Origin: Dermatemys mawii
Lineage: Eukaryota; Chordata; Testudines; Dermatemydidae
Length of the DNA stretch: 64,000 bases
Assembly (NCBI GenBank): GCA_007922305.1
Contig: ML677334.1
Coordinates: forward strand, 23,357,074 to 23,421,073
Reading direction: 5' to 3'
This document shows, one piece after another, positions 34,195 to 46,259 of the stretch. The position numbers were made by a program, and so were the translations under genes. Within the stretch, counting starts at the first letter, position 1. Every line of letters begins with the position of its first letter. The notes under the pieces were generated by a model. It ran no database searches. It was not told where the DNA came from and saw only the letters and a program-made list of their open reading frames with translations.

Positions 34195-36895
34195 CACAAC
34201 CAGCTTGGCTTAACAGAGAAATCTTCTGTGAGCTTAAACACAAAAAGGAAGCTTACCAGAAGTGGAAACTTAGACAGATGACTAGAGAGAAGTATAAAAA
34301 TATTGCTCAAGCATGGAGGGGTGTAATCAGGAAGGTCAAAACACAACTGGAGTTGCAGCTAGCAAGAGAGGTGAAGAGTAACAAGAAGAGTTTCTACAGG
34401 TATGTTAGAAACAAGAAGGTGCTCAGGGAAAGTGTGGGACCCTTACTGAATGGGTGAGGCAACTTAGTGACAGATGATGTGGAAAAGGCTGAAGCACTGA
34501 ATGCTTTTTTTGCCTTGGTCTTCACAGACAAAGTCAGCTACAAGACTGCTGCACTGGGCAGTACAGTATGGAGAGGAGGTGAGCAGCCCTCAGTGGTGAA
34601 AGAACAGGGTAAGGACTACTTAGAAAAGCTGGATATGCACAAGTCCATGGGGATGGATGCAATGCATCTGAGGGTGCTGAGGGAGTTGGGTGATATGATT
34701 GCAGAGCCATTAGCTATTATCTCTGAAAACTCATGGTGATCGGGGGAGATGCTGGACGATTGGAAAAAGGCCAATATAGCGCCTATCTTTAAAAAAAGGA
34801 AGAAGGAAAATCCGGAGAACTACAGACTGGTCAGCCTCACTTCTGTCCCTGGAAAAATCATGGATCAGGTCCTCAAAGAATCCATTTTGACTTGGAGGAG
34901 AGGACGGTGATCAGGAACAGTCAACATGGATTCACCAAGAGCAAGTCATACCTGACCAACCTGATTGCCTTCTGTGATGAGATAACTGGCTCTGTGGATA
35001 TGGGAAAAGCAGTGGACATAATATACTTTGACTTTAGCAAAGCTTTTGATATAGTCACAGTATTCTTGCCAGCAAGTTAAAGAAGTATGGGCTGGATGAA
35101 TGGACTATAAGGTGGATAGAAAGCTGGCTAGATCAGCGGGCTCAACAGGTAGTGATCAATGGCTCCATGTCTCCTTAGCAGCTGGTATAAAGTGGAATGC
35201 CCTAGGGCAGTGGTCTTCAAACTGGGGTGCGTGCGCGAGACCACGCCTGAGGGTGCACTGCCCCGGCAGCTGGAGGAGCCGGGCGGCTTCTCCGCAAGCA
35301 CCGCGGCAGCCCCGGCAGCAGGAGGAACAAGGCGGCTCCTCCTGCCGCCGGGGGTCGCCACAGCACTTGCAGAGGAGCTGCCGGGCAGTCCGGCTCCTCC
35401 TGTCTTATGGGAAACCCGGGAGGTTTCCCATAAGGCAGGAGGAGCTGGGCTGCCCCGGCAGCTCCTCTGCAAGAGCCGCGGCATCTCCGGTAGGAGAAGC
35501 CGCGCACCGTGGCTGCAGCCCCCGCCCCGGGAGCCGAGAGCCGTGCGCTGCGGCTGCAGCCCCGGGAGCCGGGCACCGCGGCTGCAGCTGAGACCTGGCC
35601 CCAGGAGCCGCATGCCATGGCTGAGACCAGGCCCTGGGAGTCGGGCCCCACGCACCACGGCTGACACCCGGGAGCCGGGCCCTGAGTGCCGCAGCTGACA
35701 CCCGGGCCTGGGAGCCAGGCCCCGCGGCTGAGGCCCGGCCCCAGGAACTGAGCGCCATGGTAGAGATGGGCTCTAGGAGCCGGGCGCCGCAGCGGGGACT
35801 GCCCCAGGGGGGCAGTTAGGGGACAAGGAGGGGAGATATAGAGGGGGGAAGTGGAAGGGAGTGGATGGATGGGGGCGGGGCTTCCCCCCGCGGGTGCCTG
35901 CTCAAAAAAAAATTTCTAGGGGGTGCGTGGTCAAAAAAGTTTGGAGACCCCTGCTCTAGGGTTTGGTCCTGTGGCCAGTTTTGTTCAACATGATGGGATG
36001 GACTGCACCCTCAGCAAGTTTGTGAATGACACTAAGCTGGGGGGAGAGGTAGATACAATGGAGGGTAGGGACAGGATCCAGAGTGACCTAGACAAATTGG
36101 AGGATTGGGCCAAGAAAAATCTGATGAGGTTCAACAAGGTCAAGTCCAGAGTCTGACACTTAGGACGGAAGAATCCTATGCACTGCTACAGGCTGGGTAC
36201 CAATTGGCTAAGCAGCAGTTCTGCAGAAAAGGACCTGGGGATTACAAGAAGCTGGATATAAGTCAGCAGTGTGCCCTTATTGCCAAGACGGCTAATGATA
36301 TATTGGACTGCATTAGTAGACGCATTGCAAGCAGACTGAGGGAAGTGATCGTTCCCCTCTATACGGCATTGGAGTATTGCGTCCAGTTTTGGGCTCCCCA
36401 CTACAGAAAGGATGTGGACAAATTGGAGAGAGCCCAATGGAGGGCAATGAAAATTATTAGGAGGCTGGAGCACATGACTTATGAGGAGAAGCTGAGGGAA
36501 CGCGTATTTAGTCTGCAGAAGAGAAGAGTGGGTGTGGGCGGGGGGAAAGATTTGATAGCAGCCTTCAACTACCTGAAGGGGGGTTCCAAAGAGGAAGGAG
36601 CTAGACTGATCTCAGTGGTGGCAGATGACAGAACAAGGAGCAATGGTCTCAAGTTACAGTGCGGGAGGTCTAGGTTGGATAGTAGGAAAAACTATTTCAC
36701 TAGGAGAGTGGTGAAGCACTGGAAGGGGTTTCCTAGGGAGATGGTGGAATCTCCACCTTTACAGGTGTTTAAGGCCCAGCTTGACAAAGCCCTGGCTGGG
36801 ATGGTTTAGTTGGGATTGGTCCTGCTTTGAGCAGGGGGTTGGACTAGATGACCTCCTGAAGTCCCTTCCAGCCCTGATAGTCTATGATTCTATTC
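34195..36895 (+). mobile_element. CR1 LINE, 5'-truncated, with decayed reverse transcriptase
   Basis: This is the 3' half of a CR1 retrotransposon. In order one can read the linker before the RT ('EKAEALNAFFALVFTDK', about 34480), RT blocks ('[14 protein letters not shown]', about 34820, and 'FSKAFDIV', about 35030), the active-site block, thumb-like and C-terminal parts ('EYCVQFWAPHYRKDVD', about 36375), and the 3' end 'ttggactagatgacctcctg' with the terminal 'tctatgattctattc'. The catalytic FADD box reads FVND (36019-36030), so one catalytic aspartate is lost. There are several stops and frameshifts. The body is split by the hAT element at 35208-35953. CR1 copies integrate by target-primed reverse transcription, which explains the 5' truncation. 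Confidence 0.88.
35208..35953. mobile_element. GC-rich hAT-type element inserted in the CR1
   Basis: The left end CAGTGGTCTTCAAACTGG and the right end (other strand CAGGGGTCTCCAAACT) are hAT inverted repeats. Flanks ccctaggg (35200-35207) and ctctaggg (35954-35961) match at 7 of 8 positions. CR1 sequence resumes directly ('tttggtcctgtggccag'). The core from about 35500 to 35790 is a degenerate tandem array with units of roughly 35-40 bp built on 'ccgggagccgggcc' and 'gcggctga'. It yields long proline/alanine/arginine frames on both strands, which are artefacts of the repeat. Confidence 0.9.
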
Positions 36896-37200
36896 TGGTC
36901 AAGAAAAAGCCAGTTAAAAAAAAATCTGTCTGTTTGAACCCTCCTACTTTGCTTGTTTCTATAGAGGCAGATTAAGAATTATTGAGGCCCCACTGGGCAC
37001 AAATAACATGTGGAGCAAATAACATGTTCTGTCATCTGCCATCATGGGACTCTGCCTCCTGCTCCTCCTCTTCCCTCCAAGGCTCTGCTCTGGCCAGGCT
37101 GGAAGCCCAAGCTTGCAAGGCTATGCAGTTATACAGGTATAAAAGTACCTTAGACCAGTATAACTGCATTCATGCTAAGGCTTTTACTGGTGTAACTATA

Positions 37201-37470
37201 GGCATGTCTACACTTCGAGCTGTGGGTGGGATTCGCAGCTTAAGGAGACATAGTCGCACTAGATCTCATTGAGCAAGTGCTCTAAAAAACAGTGTAGCTG
37301 TAGTGGCGTGAGGGGCTAGATGCCCCAGGTATGTATTAAGTCTTGGAGGCATACGTTCTCAGGTGGCTAGCCCCTCCTGCCACTCACCCCACCACAGCTG
37401 TTTTAGCACACTTTCAGCATTTAGATACATCAGCCCATCTGCCCCTGTTCTCATATTGGTAAACTCGGCT
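37201..37470. mobile_element. MITE, 'ggcatgtctacact' family
   Basis: It begins 'ggcatgtctacacttcgag' and contains the paired blocks 'gtggcgtgaggggctag' and 'gctagcccctcctgccac', which are near-complements. The right end near 'ccacatatacatgcc' is partly complementary to the left end. Borders are approximate. Confidence 0.55.
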
Positions 37471-37474
37471 GGTC

Positions 37475-38495
37475 CACATATACATGCCTAACTTGACATC
37501 CAGGTTGCTTCTTGAGAAACACGTTATTTTTCATCTCAAATCCCTCTGTGAAATCCATTTCACTGTTCACGGCCCTTTTTAAAAAAACTAATTGGCTGAC
37601 AGTAGAACCAGTTTTCATTAGTCAGGTATCTGAAATTTCATAATTTGTAGCTTCCTTTTGGCTAAAGGTAACGATAAAATGAATATGCAAATTCCATAAC
37701 TTTAGAAGTATATACTGATTGCCCTCCCAGCAGGCTAAGAGGTACGAGCTGCACGTTATTCATTTAAAACTTACCCTCCTTAGACTGACATTGATTTTTA
37801 AGTTCCTGTGGTGGCCAGCCTTGTTCTGGATCACATTTTCTGCTCCCACAGATGCCCTGGCATGCCTTATGCTAGTGACACCACATCACCACAGAACTTC
37901 ACGAGAGAATAGTGCTTGTGCCTAAAGGGGTCAGGAAAATACTTGGTTGGATTTTGGTTTGCAAGGTCACTTTCAATCTCAAATGGTATGAAATTTTATT
38001 AAAGATAATGTTTGAAATGAAAATATACACAAGTTGAGAAGCAAGGCACTGGACATCTGGAGTCGGGCTTGGGTTATGGGGGATTGCATGTAACAGACAC
38101 GAGGTTTACATACATATCACATAACCAGCATAGATCCAGATTGGGGTGTGGGAGTTTTTTTAAAGCATCAGTGGATAAATGGACTTGGGTACGCCACCCG
38201 TGGGATGTAGTAAGAGTCCAAGTCAGTAGCGGTTTAGTTAATAAGTACATGGGCGGGGTGTGTCCCTCTGTTTGTCAGGGAAGGGAGAAGGTGGGTTAGT
38301 TCCCCGGTCCGTGGTCTCAGTTACTTGACCTGGTACTGGCGGTGTTCCATGATGTGTTCCATGTAGATGTCTCTGGACCACCTGATGGTGTCAGACATCA
38401 AGAGCTGTCTCATGAGCCGGGTGTAGCATTGACCGACTCTGCACGCTCTCAGTACTGGCTGAATTAAGCCATGCAGAACCAGTGTGCAATGCTGA
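37475..38495. other. Non-coding stretch before the second LINE
   Basis: No gene recognised. The 5' limit of the neighbouring LINE is uncertain, so part of 38.3-38.5 kb may be more decayed LINE ORF1 sequence. Confidence 0.45.
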
Positions 38496-38499
38496 GGCA

Positions 38500-40869
38500 G
38501 AGCCAATGGTCAGAATACATGTAGATACCAGTGACATAAGAAAAGGTAGGAGAGATGTCCAGGAGGGCAAATTTTGTCTGCTAAGTAAGAGATAAAAGTC
38601 CAGGACTTCCATGGTAGCATTCTTTGAAATGCTTTCAGTTCCACATTCAGAGCCAGTTAGACAGGCAGAACTGCATGGTCTCAATGTGCGGATGAGAAAA
38701 TGGTGCTGGGAAGAAGGATTTAAGTTTATTAGGAATTGGGGAACCCTTTAGGAAAGGAGGAGCTTGTATAGGAAGGATGGGCTCCACCTAAACCAAAAAT
38801 GGAACCAGGTTGCTTGCATGTAAAATAAAAAGGTTGCAAAGGAGTTTTTAAACTCAGGGTTGGGGGTAAGCCGACAGATGCGGTGGACCACACACTTCAG
38901 ACAGGCACATCCCTTAGGGAGGATTTGTTAAAGGGGATACTCTAGTAAAGAGGAGATGATAGATGTTGTAAAGTACAGTTAGGAGCTGAAGAGAAAAAAT
39001 CAAATGAAAAAGAGTCCCATTCAATTACATCAAATGACAGCAGACAACTAAGTATTGACAAATTTTAAGAGTGCTTGTATACAGATACAAAAACTTTAAA
39101 CACTTGGATGGGTGTACTTGAGTGCCTGCTATTAAATGAGAATATTGCTATATTAGGCATCACAGAAACTTGGACATGGTAATACCTGGGTATAAAATAT
39201 ATAAGAATTACAGAGTAGGTCACACTGCTGGGGGAGTAGTACTATATGCTAAAGAAAGCATAGAATCAAATATAGTAAAAATCTTAAATGAATCAGCTTT
39301 TTGTGGATAGAAATTCTTTGCTTGAATAAGAGTATAGCAGTAGAAATATACGACCAACCATCTGACCAGGATGGCAATGGTGGCTGTGAAATGCTCAGGG
39401 AGATCAGAGAAGATAGAGAAAGCACGATAATAATGGGGGATTTCAACTATCCCCGTATTGACTGGGAACATGTCACCTCAGGATAGGATGCAGAGATACA
39501 ATTTCTAGACACCCTTAATGGCTGCTTTGTGGATCAGCTAGTCCTGGAACCCTCAAAGGGAAAGGCTATTCCTGGTTTAGTCTTAAGCGGCACACTATAT
39601 ATGTACCTAAGCTGAACCGCTCAGTAACAGAGACCATAATTTAATTACATTTAACATCCTTGTAGGGGCGGAAATACCAAAGTAATCCACCACATTAGCG
39701 TTTAACTTCAAAAGAGAGAATTACACAAAAATGAGGAAGTTAGGTAAACAGAAATTAAAAAGAACAGTCACAAGTGTGAAATGCCTGCAAGCGGTGTGGA
39801 AACTTTTAAAAAACATCATACTAGAGGCTCAAACTATATGTATACCCCAAATATAAGTGTGGCCAATGGAAAATTGAGGTGCTAGAGGAGCACTCAAAGA
39901 AGAAAAGGCCATTGCAGAGAAGCTACATTAATTCTTTGCATCAGTCTTCACTGCAGAGAATGTGAGGGAGATTCTCCCACCTGAGCCATTCGTTTTAGGT
40001 GACAAATATGAAGAACTGTCCCAGATTGAGGTATTAGTAGAGGAAGTTTTGGAACAAGTTGATAAATTAAACAGTGATAGCCAGCCACCGGGACCAAATA
40101 GTATTCGCTCAAGAGTTCTGAAGGAACTCATATATGAAATTGCATAACTACTAACTGTGACATGGAACCTATCACTAAATCAGCTTCTGTACCAGCTAAT
40201 GTAACACCAAATCTTTAAAAAGTTCCCAGAGGTGATCCTGGCAATTACAGGCCAGTGAGCCTAACTTCTGTACCAGCCAAACTGGTTAAAACTATAATGA
40301 ACCGAATTATCAGGCACATACATTAACACGATACGTTGGCAAAGAGTCAACACTGCTTTTGTAAAGGGAAATCATGCCTCACCAACCTGTTAGAATTCTT
40401 TGAGGGGTCAAGAAATGTGGACAAGGGTGATCCATGGATACAGTGTACTTGGACTTTCAGAAAGCCTTTGACAAAGGCTCTTAAACAAAGTAGGCACAGG
40501 CATCGATGGGATGAGAGGGAAGGTCTTCTCATGAATCAAGACTAGTTAAAAGATAAACAAAGGGTAGGAATAAACGGTCAGTTGTGAAGACCCAAAGTAT
40601 AACGGAGTTCAAAAAAGAACTAGATAAGTTAATGGAGAATAGGTCCATCAATGGCTGTTAGTCAAGGTGATCAGGGTTGCAACCCCATGCTCTGGGTGTC
40701 CCTAAGCCTCTGACTGCCAGAAGCTAGAACTGGATGAGAGGGGATAGATCATTTGAGAATTGCCCTGTTCGGTTCATTCCCTCTGACACCAGCTGTTATT
40801 GGAAGACAGGATACTGGCCTAGATGGACCATTGGTCTGACCCAGTATGACCATTCTTATGTTCTTAATA
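38500..40869 (+). mobile_element. Second CR1-type LINE with ORF1, EN and RT remnants
   Basis: This is an older LINE from another CR1 subfamily. Near 38515 the frame 'IHVDTSDIRKGRRDV' corresponds to the GTND block of the SGNH-esterase-like domain found in CR1 ORF1. At 39432-39485 'IIMGDFNYPRIDWEHV' is the GDFN block of the apurinic endonuclease-like domain. At about 39940-40140 and 40235-40290 follow the RT linker ('FASVFTAENVREI') and 'GNYRPVSLTSVPAK'. The 3' end is 'gatactggcctagatggacc', 'ggtctgacccagtatgacc' and 'ttcttatgttctta'. Large internal parts, including the RT catalytic core, are missing and many stops are present. It cannot be autonomous. Confidence 0.82.
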
Positions 40870-41972
40870 ACACACTGTTGTAAGAAGACAGCACTTGCTT
40901 TTCTGTGTGTTGACCCTATCCAGTTTGCAATGGGGTTCTATGGATGAGATGTTACTAACATAGTGCATCTTGGGTCATCATTCAGAGTAGAGATTTCCAT
41001 ACTGGAATCATGGATTAAAAACCAGACCTTGTGAATTTTAAATTAATAATCTATAGACTTTTCTGTTATTCAGAAGCATTCAGTTAATGTTTTGCTAATG
41101 TTATAGGATTTCTTTTTAAACCATTTGCAGGTCACCTTTACAACTAATGAATGTGTGTTATCTGGTATGTTTACTACCCAGTCTTTTTAACATTACTGAG
41201 TGCACTCTGACTTCTGCTCACCATACCAGGAAAGAGGATTCGTGTCATAGATAGCTGATTCCACCTTCTTCTTTTTGCATAAAGGCAATACCAAATAGCC
41301 TATTTTATAGATCATTTAATTATTCTGTCTCCAAATCCCTAGCGTTTTCTGTCTCCTGTGAAATATAATTGAAGAAAACATTAATCAAATATATATTTAA
41401 AAATGATGTTTTTAAAAGATTTATCTATGTACTCTTTAAACTTGCGTCATTTTTCTTTTATGGGTTTCTCAAACCATCTCCTCATCAGATTACTTGTATC
41501 TTTAAAAGCCTTCTCTTTATTGTTTATGCTACTCTTTACATCCTGGCTTAAGCACATTGGCCTCTATAAGCCTTCCCCACCATTTAGACTTAACTGGGAG
41601 GAATTTAACATGTTTTCTTTGTAATTGTTTCTCAAATATTTCCCTCTTCTCTGCAGCAGATTTCACAAACTATATAGTATTCTAAACAAAATTCCTTACG
41701 GCATTATCACATTTAATCAAAGTCAGCCTTCCTGGAGTTACAAGAAGAGTAGGTAATTTTATTATTAACAACATTTGTCATTATACAATCTAAGATAGCA
41801 GTTATCAAATCTCTGACTTCAGGGCATCAGCTAATCACGGCAAGGGTCTAGAAGGATTTTTCCTTCCCTTATTTAGCTGTGATTGCACAGTTGGTTATAT
41901 GTATTAAGACATGAATTTTCAGGTTTGGGTGATTATAGTTAGGCATCTCGCTCTCATTTAGCTATGTAAATA
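40870..41972. other. AT-rich non-coding stretch
   Basis: No exon or transposon end is recognised. Confidence 0.5.
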
Positions 41973-42050
41973 AGTGACTTGATTTTCAGAGGTACTTGGC
42001 CCCTATTGGAATAATGCATCTGCTCAGCACCTCTGAAAATCAAGCCACTT
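41973..42050. repeat. Foldback element ('gattttcagaggt' family)
   Basis: The left arm 'agtgacttgattttcagagg' and the right arm 'cctctgaaaatcaagccact' are complementary with one mismatch near the end, with a loop of about 40 bases. This is the best-preserved copy of the family in the window. Confidence 0.8.
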
Positions 42051-42288
42051 TTTAGGTGTCTAACAAATAGGGAATTATGCGCCTAACTACCAACACCTAA
42101 ACTAGAAAATCTTGGCCTCCTTTTTTTCTTTTCTATTAGAGTTATAGGCCACTACCAGAAGCAGGCTGTCTGACTTGACAACAGACCAATTGTTCAGACT
42201 TGTATGGCAAATCCCGTATGTGTGCTTTCTTCAGTAAATGATGCCATTTGAGTAGTTTGATTAAGAACTATGGTTTCTAAACTCCATG

Positions 42289-42634
42289 CAGGAGTGGCCA
42301 CATTTGCTGAGCCTGCAAGCCGCATACAACAATCTTCAGAAGTTCAAGAGCCAGGGCACATCTGCCAGAGCTTGTGGTATCAGCCATGTGGGAATCCCCT
42401 GCTGGAGCTTCAGCTCTCCTCCTGTTGAAACCCGGACCCTAGCAGAGGTGCCCTGTGGGGCCAAAGCCCCAAGACCCTCCCTCCCTCCTGGGCAGAAGCC
42501 CCTAGTCCACCACCCTGCTGTAAGGCAGCAGTCCTGAGCTCCCTTTCCCCGAGTCGGGCAGGTGGCGAAGGGAGTGGCACTTTAACTGTGAAAGAGCTAA
42601 ATGTGGCTGGCGAGCCACAGTGTGGCCATCCCTG
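42289..42634. mobile_element. hAT-type MITE
   Basis: The left end CAGGAGTGGCCACATTTG and the right end (other strand CAGGGATGGCCACACTGTGG) are inverted repeats related to those at 21927-22353. The target duplication is not preserved. The interior is C-rich and non-coding. Confidence 0.65.
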
Positions 42635-42639
42635 GTATA

Positions 42640-43320
42640 TGGTCTGTCTCTCAACTTATTCCTCATACTTGTCTCATTTCCTAGCATTCCAGAAAAGCCA
42701 CAGTGTTTTACATTTTGGCAGAAAATTGTCAATTCACCATTCATGAACATGAGTTGTATCCGTATATCCTGCTGTACTGATCCCCAAAGGTATGTTAGGA
42801 CTCCTTAATTTTGTGAAGTTCCCATCACATAGAACTGTCCCGAGATAACCAAGATGGTGACAACCATAAGCCTTTTGACACCATAGATATACACACAAAG
42901 ATAGTTTTGTAAAGATAGTTTTTACTGTGTTATCACTGTTACTAGCTGAATAATTACAGTCTCCAAGGATCAAAGTTCTAGCCTAAAATAATAATGATGA
43001 TGAAAAAAAGGACAAGATGCTGCACATTTCCATGTTTATAGGGAAAAATGACTTGATTTGATATTGTAGTTTGAGAAATAGTATGTGGCTGTGTAATTAA
43101 AGACCTTAGCCCCAGTTTACCACCAAGTCTGAACTATGCTTAAATATAGTTTCAGGAGTGGCCGGCTCCCTAATTCAGACCCAGGCAATTGTAGTACAAG
43201 TTAGAGCCGTTACCTTTAGCAAATCCTTGTATATTAAACTCCCCATCATTTCCCAGCGATGGCCATATTTTAATACTATCTTACTTTTAGAAAGCATGTA
43301 ACTCCAGTTCAGCAGTTTTT
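42640..43320. other. Non-coding stretch, no feature recognised
   Basis: No exon or repeat border is supported. Confidence 0.5.
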
Positions 43321-43600
43321 GGACATGTCTATACTACAGCCACTATAATGGCACAGCTATGCCACTGAAGCTGTGCCGCCATAATGTAGGCACTTCACAC
43401 ATCAATGGAAGGGGTTTTTCCATTGCTGTAGGTAAGCCACCTCTTTGAGAAGCAATAGGTTGGTTGACAGAAGAACCTAAATCACAGTCTGCACCAGGGG
43501 TTACGTTGACCCCACAACTGTGCTCAGGGAGCAAATTTTTTCACAATCCTGAGCGACACAGCTAGGTTGATCTAATAATTTATAAGCGTAGGCCAGGCCC
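43321..43600. mobile_element. MITE, third copy of the 10313 family
   Basis: It runs from 'ggacatgtctatactacag' to 'agcgtaggccaggccc'. It shares 'caatggaaggggtttttcc' and 'gttggttgacagaagaacct' with the copies at 10313-10821, in the same orientation. Confidence 0.7.
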
Positions 43601-44412
43601 TTATTGCATATGCTTCTATCATTTGTGTACAAATAAATTTGCTTTTCTCCTTTTTGTTTTAACTTCTTACCTGTTGCTGTCATCACTAGCCTAAAAACTG
43701 ACTTTCCTTAGCAAAGAGTACAAATCGGGGGGAATTGTGTCAAACTGGGTGGTGGATCTGTGGGTCGGTTTGTTTTGTAAACAGTCTTTTTACTGAAGCA
43801 AGCTATGCTTTGAAAACAGTGGGCTGGAGTTTACACAGGTCTTTTGAGGTAAATCAGTTGCAATTCCAGGAAAAGCCACAACTCATATTTTTACATCACT
43901 TAGCAAACTATACACTACCTAAAACTGTATTACATATCTCTATGACATATGGCATCACCAGAATAAATACCATAACAAGACTAAATGTGAAAAGAACAGG
44001 CAGTAGGATAGCAATCTACATTGCATCTCTTGATTAGCTTAGAGCATGGCTACACCTGCAGATTTAGAACGGTGTGAGTTAAACCAGCCCTCAGACACTG
44101 CATCAGGGAAAGCGCTGCTGTGTGTTCACACTGTCAGCTGCTAGCGCAGTGGCGTGGCCACATTTGCAGCACTTGCAGCGGCACTGGGAGTGGTGCCTTA
44201 TGGTCAGCTATCCCACATAGCACCTCTTCCCATTCTGGCGCTGTGGCTTGTGGGAAGGGGGAGGGAGGGCATGGGGCATCCTGGGTGCTGTCCCAATGCC
44301 CCGTGATGCATCGCTTCGCATCCCAGCAATCCCTGTGTTTCCATCCACGTTTGGGCCTATCTTTCTACGGTTTCTGTACTGCGCGCTCTGTCTCCCCTTT
44401 CAGTCTGCAGGA

Positions 44413-46009
44413 ATGGATCCCAAACATGTGAGGAATATGCTGATGGGTCTCGCCAGCACGTCACAAACTGCAGTCTAGTTACTCCTTAAGCTACAAAGTG
44501 ACAGTGAGGAGTCCGATGATATCGAGTCACATCAGACATACAACACGAGATTGCTTGTGGCACTCATGAACATGCTCACCACTGTGGAACGCCGCTTTTG
44601 GGCTCCCACTTTCAAGGGGGCATAGATGCCGACTCAGTGGGTGCTCCGGGGCTGGAGCACCCACAGGGAAAAATTGATGGGTGCTCTGCACCCACCAGCA
44701 TCTCCCTGCCCCGCCCCCCACCCCAGCTCACCTCCACTCTGCCTCCATCTCCTTCCCTCCGAGTGCACCACCGAGTCCTGCTTCTCCTTCTTCCCTCCCA
44801 GTGCTTGCACCACAAAACAGCTGTTCTGCACAGCTGGGAGAGAGGGAGAGGAGGGAGAAATGCGGTGCTCTTGGGGGAAGAGGCGGGGCCAGGGAGGAGA
44901 TTTGGGGAAGTGGTCCAATAGGGACAGAGAGGGGGCAGAGTTTGGGCAGGGACTTTGAGGAAGGGGTTGGTATGGGGGCAGGAAAGGGGTGGAGTTTGGG
45001 CAGGGGTGGGGGCGGAGGGGGCGCAAGCACCTGCTGGCACGGCGGAAAGTTGGCGCTTATGATGGGACTGTGTGATGAGCTTGACCCCGACCTGCAACAC
45101 AAGGACATGAGATTGAGAGCTGCCCTGCCAGTGCAGAAGTGCATGGTTATTGTAATCTGGAAGCTGGCAACTCCAGAGAACTACTGATGGGTTGCTAATC
45201 AGTTTGGAGTGGGATAGTCTACGGTTGGAATCGTGTTGATGCAAGTTTGCAGGGCCATTAATCACATCCTGCTCAGAAGAACCGTGACTCTGGGCGACGT
45301 GCATGACATTGTGGTTGGCTTTGCACCAATGGGTTTTTCTAACTGCAGAGGGATGAGAGATGGGATGGATATTCCGAATCTGGCACCAGCCCACCTAGCC
45401 TCCGAGTACATAAATTGGAAGGGGTATTCTCGATGGTTATCCAGGTGCTTGTGAATCACCGTGGATGTTTCATGGACATTAATGCAGGTTGGTCTGGAAA
45501 GGTACATGACACGCGCATCTTTCAAAACACAGGCCTGTTCAGGAAGCTGCAAGCCAGGACTTTCTTCCCAGACCAGAAGATCACTGTAGGGGAAGTTGAA
45601 AAGCCCATTGTGATCTTTGGAGATCCCGCTTACCCTTTAATGCCATGGCTCATGAAAGCATACACAGGGAGCCTTGACAACAGCAAGGAGCAGTTCAACA
45701 ACAGGCTGAGTCAGTGCAGAATGACTGTTGAGTGTGCTTTTGGCCTTTTAAAGGGCCTCTGGTGCTGTCTGTATGGGAAGCTGAACTTGGCCGATGACAA
45801 CATCCCCATGGTTATAGCCGCATGCTGTACCTTCCATAACATTTATGAAGGGAAGGGTGAAATCTTCACTTGGTCATGGACCACAGAGGTTCAACATCTG
45901 GAGGCTGAATTTGAACAGCCAGACACCAGAGCTATTAGAGGCCCAGCGTTGGGCTGTAAGGATTAGGGATGCTTTGAGGGAGCAATTCAATGCTGAAAGT
46001 CATCAGTAA
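44413..46009 (+). pseudogene. Harbinger transposase copy 2, interrupted
   Basis: The ATG (44413) is kept ('ggaATGgatccc'), but an in-frame TAG occurs at 44476-44478. About 90 bp present in copy 1 after 'ERHFWAR' are missing, and a separate element occupies 44621-45061. Further stops are TGA at 45185-45187 and TAG at 45215-45217. One-base frameshifts lie near 45430 and 45940. The catalytic Asp in 'RDGMDIP' (45359-45361), Asp in 'FGDPAYPLMPW' (45622-45624) and Glu in 'VECAFGLLK' (45730-45732) are kept with the same spacing of 35 residues, although the usual His after DGT is replaced by Asp. A poly(A) signal AATAAA follows near 46130. The gene is dead. Confidence 0.88.
44621..45061. mobile_element. 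MITE inserted in the copy 2 transposase
   Basis: The left end 'catagatgccgactcagtgg' and the right end (other strand 'cataagcgccaactttccgc') are inverted repeats. The inner 'gtgctccggggctggagcac' is itself a palindrome. The C-rich then G-rich core gives false proline- and glycine-rich frames. Compared with copy 1, it sits in the codons for the segment before 'MGL(C)': transposase sequence resumes at 'atgggactgtgtgatgag'. The target duplication is unclear, perhaps because of the adjoining deletion. Confidence 0.75.
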
Positions 46010-46259
46010 TGTTTGGTGCCCTGCACAAGAGTGAAGTGCAGTGGTTTCAGTGCTAATAGGCATCTGTGTTTGCTAACTAAGACGCACTGACTTGCAGTGC
46101 CTGTTGCTTTTCTTGGCTACGCTAAGGTAATAAAGAATGTTTGCAAAGCAAAAAAAATCATTTATTGAAAAGAAACATAACTGCTGGGGAAACACACATG
46201 GCATGACACAGCTGTCATGGGAGGAGGGAAAGGGGCAGGGTGGGGAATGGGACAATCAC

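Noticed and set aside
35100..35758. Long proline/alanine/arginine-rich frames on both strands
   Set aside because: They come from the GC-rich tandem core of the hAT element at 35208-35953, not from a protein gene.
44598..45394. Overlapping proline- and glycine-rich frames in Harbinger copy 2
   Set aside because: They lie over the inserted MITE at 44621-45061 and cross its borders, so they are artefacts.
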